A DNA stretch of 58,144 nucleotides. Source: Firm-04 sp045628085 (GTDB taxonomy: Bacteria > Bacillota > Clostridia > Oscillospirales > Ruminococcaceae). The notes beneath the pieces were generated by a model that searched no databases, was not told the DNA's origin, and was given only the letters and a program-made list of their open reading frames with translations. How positions within the stretch are numbered: the stretch's first letter is position 1; each line of letters starts with the position of its first letter. Shown in pieces: positions 26,530 through 34,906 of the stretch. The position numbers were made by a program, and so were the translations under genes. The stretch lies in contig JAZQOZ010000032.1 of the NCBI GenBank assembly GCA_045628085.1, forward strand, positions 1 through 58,144, read 5' to 3'.

Positions 26530-27657
26530 CTATACTTTTAGAGCGCGGCAAAGCTGAGTGACCTGTTCGGGCGTATTCCGGAAGGAAGGTGAAAACCGGA
26601 CAGTTCCGTTTTTCGTACCGAGAAAATCATGTGCAAGCGGCGCACAATGCAGACCGGCACGCAGACAGAATCCTTTTGCAGCGAGCCGTGCGGCGGTATC
26701 ATCGGGAGATTCTTTTCCGAGTGCAAACGAAACGACAGGGACATAATCAGCATCGGGACTGCGATAGACGATCGCATCGGGCAGCCGTCTGAGATAAGAG
26801 ATGAGCTGATCGCAGAGCGCGTTCTCATACGCACGGATATTGCCGATGCCCTGCCGCATGACATACTGCATACCGGCATCGAGCGCGGCGATTCCGGGAA
26901 CATTGAGCGTCCCTGATTCGAGTGCATCGGGCAGAAAATCGGGCTGACGGAGCGAAGCCGAGAGTGAGCCTGTTCCGCCCTGCATCAGCGGACGGAGCGC
27001 CGCCGTGCCGTCAGAGATCAGTATACCGGTACCTGTGATGCCGTAAAGCCCCTTGTGACCGGCAGTGCAGAGCAGATGAATGCCGCATTCGCGCAGATTG
27101 ATCGGAATGATACCGCAGCCCTGTGCGCCGTCAGCAATAAAGAGCAGACCGTGCTGACGGCAGAACGCACCGATCTCGCGGACAGGCAGGCACTGCCCCG
27201 TGACATTTCCGGCGACTGTGCAGATCACAGCGCGTGTCTGGGGCTGGATACGTGCGCGGAAAGCAGCAATGGTATCGGCTGCATCGGGGTAAACGGGTGC
27301 AATGCTGTATCGGATGATGCCGGAATCTGCGAGTGCGGCGATCGGGCGTGCAGCAGAATTGTGTTCAAGGGTGCTGAGGATGACATGATCGCCCTGCCGG
27401 AGCGTGCCGTGAATGGCGAGATTGAGTGCGTGCGTACAATTTTGCGTAAACACAACATTTTCCGGTTCAGCGCCGAACATCGCGGCAGCCGTTTCGCGTG
27501 CATGATAAACGACATCACCGGCGCGGCGTGCAAGGATATGACCGCCGCGTCCGGGATTGCCGCCTGCAAAGAGGATCGCCTGTTCAGCTGCCCGCAGCAC
27601 CGCCGGCGGCTTCGGATAGGTCGTGGCAGCATTGTCAAAATAAACCGGTTTCTGCAC
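26530..27657 (-). CDS. Cysteine desulfurase-like class V aminotransferase
   Basis: 375 aa, GTG start. Motifs: YFDNAATTYPKPPAVL, GNPGRGGHILARRA, the PLP lysine in CTAGHKGLYGITGTG and the active-site cysteine in RAGLHCAPLAHDFLGT. It belongs to the PLP-dependent branch next to SufS/CsdA often annotated as cysteine desulfurase or selenocysteine lyase. It should mobilise sulfur or selenium from cysteine or selenocysteine. It is transcribed with the DUF3343 protein 35 bp upstream, a proposed S/Se carrier, which supports a persulfide or selenide relay (inference). Confidence 0.9.
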   Translation of the reverse strand: MQKPVYFDNAATTYPKPPAVLRAAEQAILFAGGNPGRGGHILARRAGDVVYHARETAAAMFGAEPENVVFTQNCTHALNLAIHGTLRQGDHVILSTLEHNSAARPIAALADSGIIRYSIAPVYPDAADTIAAFRARIQPQTRAVICTVAGNVTGQCLPVREIGAFCRQHGLLFIADGAQGCGIIPINLRECGIHLLCTAGHKGLYGITGTGILISDGTAALRPLMQGGTGSLSASLRQPDFLPDALESGTLNVPGIAALDAGMQYVMRQGIGNIRAYENALCDQLISYLRRLPDAIVYRSPDADYVPVVSFALGKESPDDTAARLAAKGFCLRAGLHCAPLAHDFLGTKNGTVRFSPSFRNTPEQVTQLCRALKV

Positions 27658-27692
27658 CGGCGGTCAGCTCCTTTCCATAACGGCGCTGCGTT

Positions 27693-27890
27693 TCAAGATG
27701 TCCGGAACGGGATGCCGCCGGCATTCAGCAGATCGAAAATATCCTGCTGTGCGGCGGAGACGCGAAAGCGGTACATACAGCCGTCCTTGCCGGTGATCCG
27801 TGCAACGCGGTACGGATAGCGGTAGCGGCTGAGCAAATGCTGCGCCTTATCTGCATAGGTTTGCGACCGGATAACAAAAAGCGTTTCCAT
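27693..27890 (-). CDS. DUF3343 putative sulfur/selenium carrier
   Basis: 65 aa with LFVIRSQTYADKAQHLLSR and GCMYRFRVSAAQQDIFDLL, typical of DUF3343. GGAGGTGACAGC precedes the ATG at 27890. DUF3343 genes commonly neighbour selenium- or sulfur-handling aminotransferases, as here. The carrier role rests on this association only. Its single cysteine, Cys38 of KDGCMYRF, is the only candidate carrier residue. Confidence 0.82.
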   Translation of the reverse strand: METLFVIRSQTYADKAQHLLSRYRYPYRVARITGKDGCMYRFRVSAAQQDIFDLLNAGGIPFRTS

Positions 27891-28338
27891 GCTGTCACCT
27901 CCTCCTTTGCAGTATGATATGCAGCTTCGACATCATCTGACACCCGTTTCCGGAGATGATTCTTAATTTTTTCTTATAATTTTACAAAATGTGTAACGAA
28001 ACGGCGGCATTTCCTGACTATATATATGGCATATATGGCAGCAATGCGGAATGATAATTCACAGAATGGATAAAATGGCACGGAAACAATGAAAAAAAGA
28101 GCATTCTGCGAATGTCGGAAAAGCCGGAACCAGCGGCATAATGGCATCTTATACAAAAAAACGTGCGGAATTTCCGCACAATGAGAATGTTGTCGGAAAA
28201 TGCGAAAAAGGCTTGCATTTTTTCGCATTATGCGGTAAAATATAAGGTGCGTCATACTATGCGGAGAACGGAAGAAAATACCTGTTCTGCTGCTGTGATG
28301 TAAAATTTTGAATGAAAAAAAGGAAAGGAAGAAACATT
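27891..28338. other. Divergent intergenic region with a palindrome and one promoter, no gene
   Basis: AT-rich gap of 448 bp. It holds a perfect 17-bp palindrome at 28163-28179 (GTGCGGAA-T-TTCCGCAC), the promoter at 28213-28241 for the genes to the right, and presumably the promoter of the minus-strand pair, which I could not place. Short open frames in this region look non-coding. Confidence 0.55.
28213..28241 (+). promoter_or_regulatory. Sigma-A promoter of the phosphodiester glycosidase operon
   Basis: TTGCAT (28213-28218) and TAAAAT (28236-28241) with a 17 bp spacer. The same hexamers and a similar spacer context recur before pgi at 37539. Confidence 0.65.
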
Positions 28339-29376
28339 ATGGCACAAGCGAAAAAACGGCTGACAGCCGGCAAAATTATCGGCCGTGTTCTGATCGTGTT
28401 CCTGACAACGCTGATTCTGCTGGTGATTGCGCTGTACCTTTTGATGCTCGTGATCGCAAAAGGTCCGTCGGAATCCGCAAAGAAGCTGTTTGTCTGTACG
28501 GTGAAGGAAACCAGCGCGATCGGATTCCTCGCAAACTGGTACTACACTGATGAGGAGATCGCAGGATATCTTGGCTCCTTCCGTGATAATACAACTGATG
28601 AAGTTACGGATCCGCAGATGGTTCAGATCGCAGCGAAAACGGTCGGTCAGCCGGCAGCGGACGGCAGCGGCAAGGTTCAGGCTGAAACGGAACTTGTGGA
28701 TGTATCCGGCAGCACATTCCGCGGCAAGCTGCTGAAGATCAAAGATCCTTCCCGTGTATACGTCGGCATTTCCGGTCAGTACGGTGCTGAGTATGAGGGC
28801 AAGCGCGTTCTGGAAATGACAGCCGAATACGGCGCACTTGCAGCGATCAATGCAGGCGGCTTTGAAGACCTGAACGGTGTCGGCAACGGCGGTACACCGC
28901 TTGGCATGGTCGTATCGCAGGGCGATCTTCGCTGGGGCGCTCTGGATACGTCCTATGATATCATTGGTTTTGATAATAACAATATTCTTCATGTCGGTAC
29001 AATGACCGGACAGCAGGCAATGGATCTCGGTATCCGCGATGCAGTCTGCTTCGGACCGGTACTGATCGTCAACGGCAAGCCTGTGAATGAGAGCGAGCCT
29101 CTGGGCGGCGGCTTCAATCCGCGTTCCGCGATCGGACAGACGGCAGACGGAACAGTTCTGCTGCTGGTTATTGACGGAAGACAGGCAAACTCCCTCGGCG
29201 CTACCTATGACGATATCATTGACATTATGCTGAAGAACGGCGCAGTCAATGCCGCGAACCTTGACGGCGGCAGTTCCTCGCACATGATCTATAATAACGA
29301 AATCATCACGGTATGTTCCTCGCTTTACGGGCCGCGTAAAATGCCGACCTGTTGGCTGGTTGCACCGGAAACCTGA
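28339..29376 (+). CDS. Membrane-anchored phosphodiester glycosidase (NAGPA/DUF2233 family)
   Basis: 345 aa from the ATG at 28339, which has AAAGGAAG upstream; ATG 28312 is possible but lacks a site. A basic lead and a single helix (VLIVFLTTLILLVIALYLLMLVI) anchor it outside the cell. The catalytic-domain motifs are ALAAINAGGFEDLNG and AVNAANLDGGSSSHMIYN. The family (uncovering-enzyme type) splits sugar phosphodiester bonds in exopolysaccharide or wall polymers; the substrate is not predictable. It is co-transcribed with the membrane protein 21 bp downstream. Confidence 0.88.
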   Translation: MAQAKKRLTAGKIIGRVLIVFLTTLILLVIALYLLMLVIAKGPSESAKKLFVCTVKETSAIGFLANWYYTDEEIAGYLGSFRDNTTDEVTDPQMVQIAAKTVGQPAADGSGKVQAETELVDVSGSTFRGKLLKIKDPSRVYVGISGQYGAEYEGKRVLEMTAEYGALAAINAGGFEDLNGVGNGGTPLGMVVSQGDLRWGALDTSYDIIGFDNNNILHVGTMTGQQAMDLGIRDAVCFGPVLIVNGKPVNESEPLGGGFNPRSAIGQTADGTVLLLVIDGRQANSLGATYDDIIDIMLKNGAVNAANLDGGSSSHMIYNNEIITVCSSLYGPRKMPTCWLVAPET

Positions 29377-29397
29377 CGGAAGGAGGCATAGCAGAAG

Positions 29398-31143
29398 ATG
29401 GATAATGAAAGCAGAAAGAGAGCCGCAGACCGCGATGCGGATGAGGCACTTGACGCAATTCTGAGAGAAATTGATTCTGCCGACAGGGAGAAAACTTCCG
29501 AAGCAGATAAATATGCAGAGCAGAACAGAAGCACGAAATCAGAATCAGAGCGCAGACGCCGTCCGGCGGATGCAGAGAGAACCCGTCCGGTATCCCATGC
29601 AAAGGAATCGGAACAGCGTACAGAGCGTCCGGCAAAGAAACCGTCACAGCTTCACCGTCTGCCTGCCGCGGCAGAACGTCCGGAGGAGCGCTCACAGCGT
29701 CTTGCGGCGGAACGCGCACGCAGTGCGGAGCGCGGCGAAGAACGTCCGGTACGCCGTCAGCCTTCCGAGCGCCCGGCAGAACGCAGTGAACGTCCGCAGA
29801 GAGCGGCACAGCGTCCGGTAGAACGCAGCGAACGTCCGCAGAGAGCGGCACAGCGTCCGGCAGAGCGCAGCGAGCGTCCGCAGAGAACGGCAGCGTCTGC
29901 CAATGCAGCTGCAAAGGATACAGCAGCAAAGCGCCCGCAGCAAAAGACCGGCAGCAGCAAAGCAGTGACACGGAAACCGTCCGCATTCCGCATCGGAATG
30001 GCACTGTATATCATTATTTTCCTGCTGATCACGATGTTCCTGATGCACAGACTGAATGTGTATCTGCGTGAATATGAAGCCTCGCGTCCGCAGTACACGA
30101 TCGACGGATATGTGGCAGGACTGAATAAGGGCTTCTACAGTGATATGGTACGTCAGCACGTTGACCTGATTCCGGTATCCAAGTATGAAACAGCGGAAAC
30201 GATCGCAGAATCGCTTGATATTGAGAATCTGGATGCAGACACATACACTTGGGCAAAGAATCCGTCTGCTTATACGGATGAAAAGCCTGTATACTATATC
30301 CGCAGCGGCGAATCCGCGATCGCAACAGTTGAACTGAAGCAGGTCGGCGGAACAGAGACCTTTGATTTCCCGGTCTGGCAGGCTTGCCCGGCACAATCTC
30401 TGATCGAGGTCGCATCTGAGCCGCAGTATTCACTGGAAGTAACAGTGCCGGACGGTGCATCTGTTATGGTCAACGGCATTGCGATCCCGTATGAAGAAAT
30501 GGACAGAAGCGCATCGGTTCTGGAACTGGACAATGCGGCATTGATGTACGCACAGCAGCCGGAGTCACTTCATGTCAAGATCGACGGATTGTACGCAGCA
30601 CCGAAGGTTCAGGCTTATGATTCACTGGGCAATCTGCTGACAGCATCAAAGGAATCGGACGAGACGGAAGCGGAGCAGGTATTCCGGTTTGAGCCGAAGG
30701 CAGAAAGTGCGCCGGATGACGAACTTGTCAGCCGGATCGAAAATATGATGCGTGCATATATTGACTATATGGCAAACAAGGACGAGGCGCTCTGGACGAA
30801 TCTGGGTGTACTGGACACTTATCTTGTACCGAACAGCAGTGCATACAGCAAGCTGCACGGTATTGCAGGTGACATCAACTGGAACAACCCGTATACAGCG
30901 CGTCAGGACAGAGCGCTTGATGTCAGCAACATCCGGATGTACGGAGAGAATGTCTGCACGGCGGAGGTGCATTACGATTATCAGCTTACGAAGAATGTCG
31001 TAAATGATTATGTCGGAGATATGCGCTGGACGTTCGTCAAGACGGGCAATGGCTGGAACGCGGTAGAATTTGAGATCACCGGCTCAAACGATACAAAGTT
31101 TGAAGATGAGGAAGAAGAAACCACAGAAGCCGAGCAGCCGTAA
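29398..31143 (+). CDS. Membrane protein with Arg/Glu-rich repeat region, unknown function
   Basis: 581 aa. Residues 1-195 are a charged, disordered region rich in Arg, Glu, Ala and Pro containing three tandem 14-residue units (RPAERSERPQRAAQ and variants, near 29771-29896). One membrane helix follows (MALYIIIFLLITMFLMH), then an extracytoplasmic region of about 360 residues. Its middle part includes an EVTVPDGASVMVNGIAI stretch resembling PEGA-like surface modules; the end (SRIENMMRAYIDYMANKD onward) resembles NTF2-like folds; the tail is acidic. No named family is recognised. A cytosolic disordered tail with an outside domain suggests a role in envelope assembly (inference). Confidence 0.8.
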   Translation: MDNESRKRAADRDADEALDAILREIDSADREKTSEADKYAEQNRSTKSESERRRRPADAERTRPVSHAKESEQRTERPAKKPSQLHRLPAAAERPEERSQRLAAERARSAERGEERPVRRQPSERPAERSERPQRAAQRPVERSERPQRAAQRPAERSERPQRTAASANAAAKDTAAKRPQQKTGSSKAVTRKPSAFRIGMALYIIIFLLITMFLMHRLNVYLREYEASRPQYTIDGYVAGLNKGFYSDMVRQHVDLIPVSKYETAETIAESLDIENLDADTYTWAKNPSAYTDEKPVYYIRSGESAIATVELKQVGGTETFDFPVWQACPAQSLIEVASEPQYSLEVTVPDGASVMVNGIAIPYEEMDRSASVLELDNAALMYAQQPESLHVKIDGLYAAPKVQAYDSLGNLLTASKESDETEAEQVFRFEPKAESAPDDELVSRIENMMRAYIDYMANKDEALWTNLGVLDTYLVPNSSAYSKLHGIAGDINWNNPYTARQDRALDVSNIRMYGENVCTAEVHYDYQLTKNVVNDYVGDMRWTFVKTGNGWNAVEFEITGSNDTKFEDEEEETTEAEQP

Positions 31144-31159
31144 GAATCAACATAACAAC

Positions 31160-31187
31160 GAAACCGCCCTGTAAAAAGGGCGGTTTC
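31160..31187 (+). terminator. Hairpin after the membrane protein gene, weak terminator
   Basis: GAAACCGCCCT pairs with AGGGCGGTTTC, a strong stem, but the following bases (AGCATATT) are not a T-run. Termination may be partial. Confidence 0.5.
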
Positions 31188-31215
31188 AGCATATTGGGGA
31201 ATCTACGACGAGCCC

Positions 31216-31455
31216 AAAATAAAAGTTTCGGTCAAGCCTTTTCAAAGGCTTGCGGTTTCAAAAGGCAGAGCCTTTTGGCGCGCTTCGCAAAGCGCGAAAT
31301 TCTCCTTTCTGCATTCTTTTTCGGGAAGATAGGGGCTTGGGGGAGTGCCTCATTTTTAATGGGCCAGTCTCTATCGCAGGCTGCCCCTCTCGAAAAAACG
31401 AACCGCCGGATCGTTTTATTCGATTCGCCCCTGCCAAGCGGCTGCTTTTTTGATA
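31216..31455. repeat. Dispersed three-hairpin element, copy 2 (degenerate ends)
   Basis: It shares a stretch of over 40 identical bases with copy 1 (beginning AAAATAAAAGTTTCGG) and carries the same three stem-loops with altered but still paired stems: CAAAAGGC/GCCTTTTG and CGCGCTT/AAGCGCG. It also shares GGGAAGATAGGGGCTTGGGG with copy 3. The inverted ends seen in copies 1 and 3 are missing, and no terminator duplication flanks it. It fills most of the 401-bp gap between convergent genes. Confidence 0.7.
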
Positions 31456-31473
31456 TATAGTGAAAAACCGAAA

Positions 31474-31509
31474 AAATCCCTCGCTGTACCGAAATACAGC
31501 GAGGGATTT
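31474..31509 (-). terminator. Intrinsic terminator of gapA
   Basis: AAATCCCTCGCTGTA pairs with TACAGCGAGGGATTT; the A-run at 31471-31476 supplies the U-run on the minus strand. It is 36 bp after the gapA stop. Confidence 0.93.
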
Positions 31510-31544
31510 CATTGTATCAGCAAAACTGAAAAGCGATCAGCTGA

Positions 31545-32582
31545 TTAGCCCAGCTCTGCGAAATACTTGATGGTACGAACCATCTGGCTGGTGTAGGAGT
31601 TCTCGTTGTCATACCAGGAAACAACCTGAACCTCGTACAGACCGTCACCGATCTCAGCAACCATTGTCTGAGTTGCATCGAACAGAGAGCCATAGGTCAT
31701 GCCGATAACGTCAGAAGAAACGATCTGATCCTCGTTGTAGCCGAAGGAAGCAGAAGCAGCAGCCTTCATAGCAGCGTTGATGCCGTCCTTTGTGACGTTA
31801 GCACCCTTGACAACAGCGGTCAGGATGGTGGTAGAACCGGTCGGAACCGGAACACGCTGAGCAGAACCGATCAGCTTGCCGTTCAGCTCCGGAATAACCA
31901 GACCGATAGCCTTTGCAGCACCGGTGGAGTTCGGAACGATGTTAGCAGCGCCAGCGCGTGCGCGGCGGAGATCACCCTTGCGGTGCGGACCGTCGAGGAT
32001 CATCTGGTCGCCGGTGTAAGCGTGAATGGTGCTCATGATACCGGACTGGATCGGAGCATAGTCATTCAGAGCCTTTGCCATCGGAGCGAGGCAGTTGGTG
32101 GTGCAGGATGCAGCAGAAATGATCTTGTCATCCTTGGTCAGAGTCTTCTCATTGACGGAGTAAACGATGGTCGGGAGATCGTTGCCTGCCGGAGCAGAGA
32201 TAACAACCTTCTTAGCACCTGCGTCAATGTGAGCCTGAGCCTTGTCCTTGGAGCAGTAGAAACCGGTGCACTCGAGAACAACGTCAACACCGATCTCGCC
32301 CCACGGCAGCTCAGCAGCATTTGCCTTTGCATAAATGGTCAGGGTCTTGCCGTCAACAGTGATGGTACCAGCCTCATCGTCAGCAGAAACGGTGTGAAGA
32401 TTCTCACCGATAATGCCGCAGTAGCCCTTCTGAGCGGTATCATATTTGAGCAGATGAGCAAGCATGGAAGGCTTGGTCAGGTCGTTGATTGCAACAACCT
32501 CATAACCCTCTGCGCCGAACATCTGACGGAAAGCCAGACGTCCGATACGGCCGAAACCATTAATAGCAACTTTAACAGACAT
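31545..32582 (-). CDS. gapA: Glyceraldehyde-3-phosphate dehydrogenase
   Basis: 345 aa. NAD-binding VKVAINGFGRIGRLAFRQM, catalytic SAASCTTNCLAPMAKAL with the active cysteine, and VSWYDNENSYTSQMVRT are all conserved. It oxidises glyceraldehyde-3-phosphate to 1,3-bisphosphoglycerate in glycolysis. AGGAGG precedes the ATG. The codon bias resembles the highly expressed GH48 gene. The gene has its own promoter (32613-32641) and terminator. Confidence 0.98.
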   Translation of the reverse strand: MSVKVAINGFGRIGRLAFRQMFGAEGYEVVAINDLTKPSMLAHLLKYDTAQKGYCGIIGENLHTVSADDEAGTITVDGKTLTIYAKANAAELPWGEIGVDVVLECTGFYCSKDKAQAHIDAGAKKVVISAPAGNDLPTIVYSVNEKTLTKDDKIISAASCTTNCLAPMAKALNDYAPIQSGIMSTIHAYTGDQMILDGPHRKGDLRRARAGAANIVPNSTGAAKAIGLVIPELNGKLIGSAQRVPVPTGSTTILTAVVKGANVTKDGINAAMKAAASASFGYNEDQIVSSDVIGMTYGSLFDATQTMVAEIGDGLYEVQVVSWYDNENSYTSQMVRTIKYFAELG

Positions 32583-32612
32583 TGGAATTACCTCCTAAAA
32601 TTTGATACTTCT

Positions 32613-32641
32613 ATTTTACACCATTTCTGCAGAAATTGCAA
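32613..32641 (-). promoter_or_regulatory. Sigma-A promoter of gapA
   Basis: On the minus strand TTGCAA (32641-32636) and TAAAAT (32618-32613) have a 17 bp spacer, about 30 bp upstream of the ATG. Confidence 0.75.
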
Positions 32642-32774
32642 GCACTTTGGCAAAAAAATAGCGCTGAAAATGAAAAAGAAAATGAATTTGTCAGATTTAC
32701 ACATAATATTTTGCGATTTATTAGACGGAATCACAAATATTGTGAAAAGGCTCGAATTTTTCGTCCGGTTCGTG

Positions 32775-32780
32775 TATAAT
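32775..32780 (+). promoter_or_regulatory. Probable -10 element of the gene at 32812
   Basis: A perfect TATAAT stands 32 bp before the ATG at 32812. The matching -35 position (TCGAAT, 32752-32757) is weak, so an activator or an extended -10 (TG at 32773-32774 region) may be needed. Confidence 0.5.
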
Positions 32781-32811
32781 AGAATGTAGAATGCGGGAGA
32801 GGAGGCAAAAT

Positions 32812-33636
32812 ATGACAGGTCACAATCAGCCGTGCGGTGAAACGCTGCCGCTTCAAACGGTATGGATGATGCAGGCGTGCAATCAGGCTGACCGTGAAAC
32901 ATTGTCCGCGATCCGGTATGCAGCCGAAAAGCTCTGCATACGAACGGATGAAGCCGGACTGCCGCTTGAACCTGAATTGCGAAGTGCGTATTTGACGCTG
33001 ATGAAAACCGGCTGCCGGCTGCAATATCGGATTGCCTGTTCGGAAGAACTGCTCAGCTATGAAAACGGCTTGAACTGCTCTGATGAAACGATTGATCTTT
33101 GCCGGATGCTGCGCCATTTTGTGAATCTGACAGAAGAATTGTCAGACGGCAGGATCATGATCGGAGAATGCATGATCCCCCACGGACTGTACGCACAGAT
33201 GCAGCCGGAACGGCTGAATTTTGTACTTTTAGATATGCTGAGTACTGCGCTGCGGGAACTGCCGGAAGCGAATGTCATGGATTTTACGGCGGAAACTGTG
33301 CAGACGGAACTGCGGATCGAAATGGTGCTGCGGCATGATGCGGCACGGGCAACGGAACCGTTTGCGGTCAAGGCGGCAGAGGATGATGCACTGCCGTATT
33401 CGCCTGCCAGCCTGACAAAGCGATTCTGCGCGTGCTGTCAGGCACGGATACTCCGGCGTTTCACGGACGGAAAATGCGTCTGTGTTCTTGGTATCCCGGC
33501 GGCAGCAGCGCTCAATCCTTTGGTAAAGGTAGGCTCGGATTCTGCATATTATCCGGATGATGCACTGTTTCGTTCAGTGCTTTCCGATTTTATTCCAATG
33601 GAAACGATTCTGACAGCAGCTGCTGACTGTATGTGA
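32812..33636 (+). CDS. Hypothetical protein, possibly histidine-kinase-like
   Basis: 274 aa from the ATG at 32812, preceded by GGAGAGGAGG. There is no signal peptide or membrane helix. The layout, an all-helical first half (ETIDLCRMLRHFVNLTEELS) followed by an alpha/beta half (RLNFVLLDMLSTALRELPEA), resembles a kinase dimerisation region plus a GHKL-like fold, but no clear N-box or G-box is visible. If related to sensor kinases it is degenerate. Eleven cysteines are scattered along the chain. Function unknown. Confidence 0.7.
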   Translation: MTGHNQPCGETLPLQTVWMMQACNQADRETLSAIRYAAEKLCIRTDEAGLPLEPELRSAYLTLMKTGCRLQYRIACSEELLSYENGLNCSDETIDLCRMLRHFVNLTEELSDGRIMIGECMIPHGLYAQMQPERLNFVLLDMLSTALRELPEANVMDFTAETVQTELRIEMVLRHDAARATEPFAVKAAEDDALPYSPASLTKRFCACCQARILRRFTDGKCVCVLGIPAAAALNPLVKVGSDSAYYPDDALFRSVLSDFIPMETILTAAADCM

Positions 33637-33708
33637 TATTCGGCAGATTGCATAAACACAGGAATAAGTATTTGTGCGTTCTGTTCTTCACAAATTGTTC
33701 ATTTTCTA

Positions 33709-33737
33709 TTGACATTTTGATAAAAATATGCTATACT
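33709..33737 (+). promoter_or_regulatory. Sigma-A promoter of the pilin-like gene
   Basis: TTGACA (33709-33714) and TATACT (33732-33737) with a 17 bp spacer. The leader is about 100 nt, with GAGGGA upstream of the ATG at 33844. Confidence 0.85.
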
Positions 33738-33843
33738 AAATTTAATATCGTGAGTATAGTATACTCAGCATCGAAGCGCACAAAAAGCGCGGTTTCCGGT
33801 ATGAAGCCGGACGATCTGCTCAAAAAGAAAAGAGGGATTGGCT

Positions 33844-34530
33844 ATGAAACAATATCAATCTGATCGGAAACGCACGGTTTCCGGTTTTACACTCCTTGAA
33901 ATGGTTATTGTTATCGGTATTATTTCGATTTTGCTTGGCGTTCTTGTTCCGACCATGCGGACATATATGACAAAGAGCCGTCTGAATACAGCTAACAGTA
34001 ATGCAAAAGTTATTTTCAATTCGCTTCAGACGATCATGCAGGAATATGAATTCCAGGATCGTTCAAAGAGTCAGTCTTTCTTCTATGGCGCGAGCGATCC
34101 GAAAGCAGGCGCTTTTGAACTGTATTCCGAAAACGGCGAGATTCAAAGTTTATCGGGTGTAGCGGTAAATGACAGCACTCAGGTCAATGCAAACGATCTG
34201 AATGGAGATGGTTCGTTTGATGTACACGATCTGAACGGAACATTAGATGCTGAAGAAAGTGCATCAAGATTTGGAACACGTGTTACCCGTCTTTATCCGG
34301 ATAATATCACGATGTCATGGTGTGCGAGAATTGAGGGCTATTCTGTGCGGGGCGTATTGTGTGCGACCTCGAACGGCTCAAGATATATCGGCGGTTATCC
34401 GACTCCGATCCGTGAGCGCGATATGGGTGCTTACAATGTGCAGCACATTATAGATGCTCCCGGAATGACATTGGAAGCATATTGCACCGCTTCATGGGCA
34501 GTGACACCTCCCGGCGACGGTGAAGGCTGA
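33844..34530 (+). CDS. Type IV pilin-like protein with a dockerin-like calcium loop
   Basis: 228 aa. The class III prepilin motif SGFTLLEMVIVIGIISILLG (cleavage after Gly, Glu at +5) heads a long hydrophobic helix. The middle holds NANDLNGDGSFDVHDLNG, which fits an EF-hand/dockerin-type calcium loop (D-x-N-x-D-G-x-x-D-x-x-D). It should be processed by a prepilin peptidase and assembled in a pilus or pseudopilus, possibly for adhesion to cellulose as proposed for Ruminococcus pil proteins (inference). No pilus assembly genes adjoin it. Promoter and terminator make it monocistronic. Confidence 0.88.
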   Translation: MKQYQSDRKRTVSGFTLLEMVIVIGIISILLGVLVPTMRTYMTKSRLNTANSNAKVIFNSLQTIMQEYEFQDRSKSQSFFYGASDPKAGAFELYSENGEIQSLSGVAVNDSTQVNANDLNGDGSFDVHDLNGTLDAEESASRFGTRVTRLYPDNITMSWCARIEGYSVRGVLCATSNGSRYIGGYPTPIRERDMGAYNVQHIIDAPGMTLEAYCTASWAVTPPGDGEG

Positions 34531-34545
34531 TTCGTTCAAAATGAG

Positions 34546-34575
34546 AATGCCGCACAGCAATGTGCGGCATTTTTG
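34546..34575 (+). terminator. Intrinsic terminator of the pilin-like gene
   Basis: AATGCCGCACA pairs with TGTGCGGCATT, followed by TTT, 16 bp after the stop. Confidence 0.9.
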
Positions 34576-34594
34576 TGCAGTGATATTAGAATAC

Positions 34595-34626
34595 AAAGGA
34601 CAGCCTGACGGATCGGGCTGTTCTTT
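34595..34626. terminator. Left duplicate of the patatin-side terminator hairpin
   Basis: AAAGGACAGCC...GGGCTGTTCTTT hairpin, differing at one base from the copy at 34907-34938. The element starts directly after it. Confidence 0.7.
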
Positions 34627-34906
34627 CAGTCTGTCAAAAAACTATGTAAACGCCGAAACAAAAGTTTTCAAAGAGTAACCGGCGAGCGATCATAAAAGTT
34701 TTGATCGAACTTTTTCAAAAGTTCGCAGGTCAAGGGCAGCGCCCTTGCCGCACTCCGTAGAGTGCGGAATACCCTCTGCCTATCAGCACGGGAAGATAGG
34801 GGCTTGGGGGAAGATCCCCAGCATGGGGCATCTTCCCCCATTTTTTATCATTCGTTCTTCTGTTGTAAGGCGTATATGGCTTCAATAAGACTTTATCGAC
34901 AAACTG
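34627..34906. repeat. Dispersed three-hairpin element, copy 3, flanked by duplicated terminator hairpins
   Basis: 280 bp between two 32-bp copies of a local terminator hairpin. The ends are inverted: CAGTCTGTCAA at the left and TCGACAAACTG at the right. The left end shares AAAAAACTATGTA with copy 1, and the right shares GACTTT just before the end repeat. Stem-loops: CGAACTTTT/AAAAGTTCG, CAAGGGC/GCCCTTG, CGCACTC/GAGTGCG, plus GGGGAAGAT(C)/ATCTTCCCC (34807-34838). No coding frame is recognised. With its flanks it accounts for the 425-bp gap between the convergent pilin and patatin genes. Confidence 0.7.

Noticed and set aside
29771..29896. CRISPR-like spaced repeats
   Set aside because: The repeats are adjacent 42-bp coding units without spacers and stay in the reading frame of a protein.
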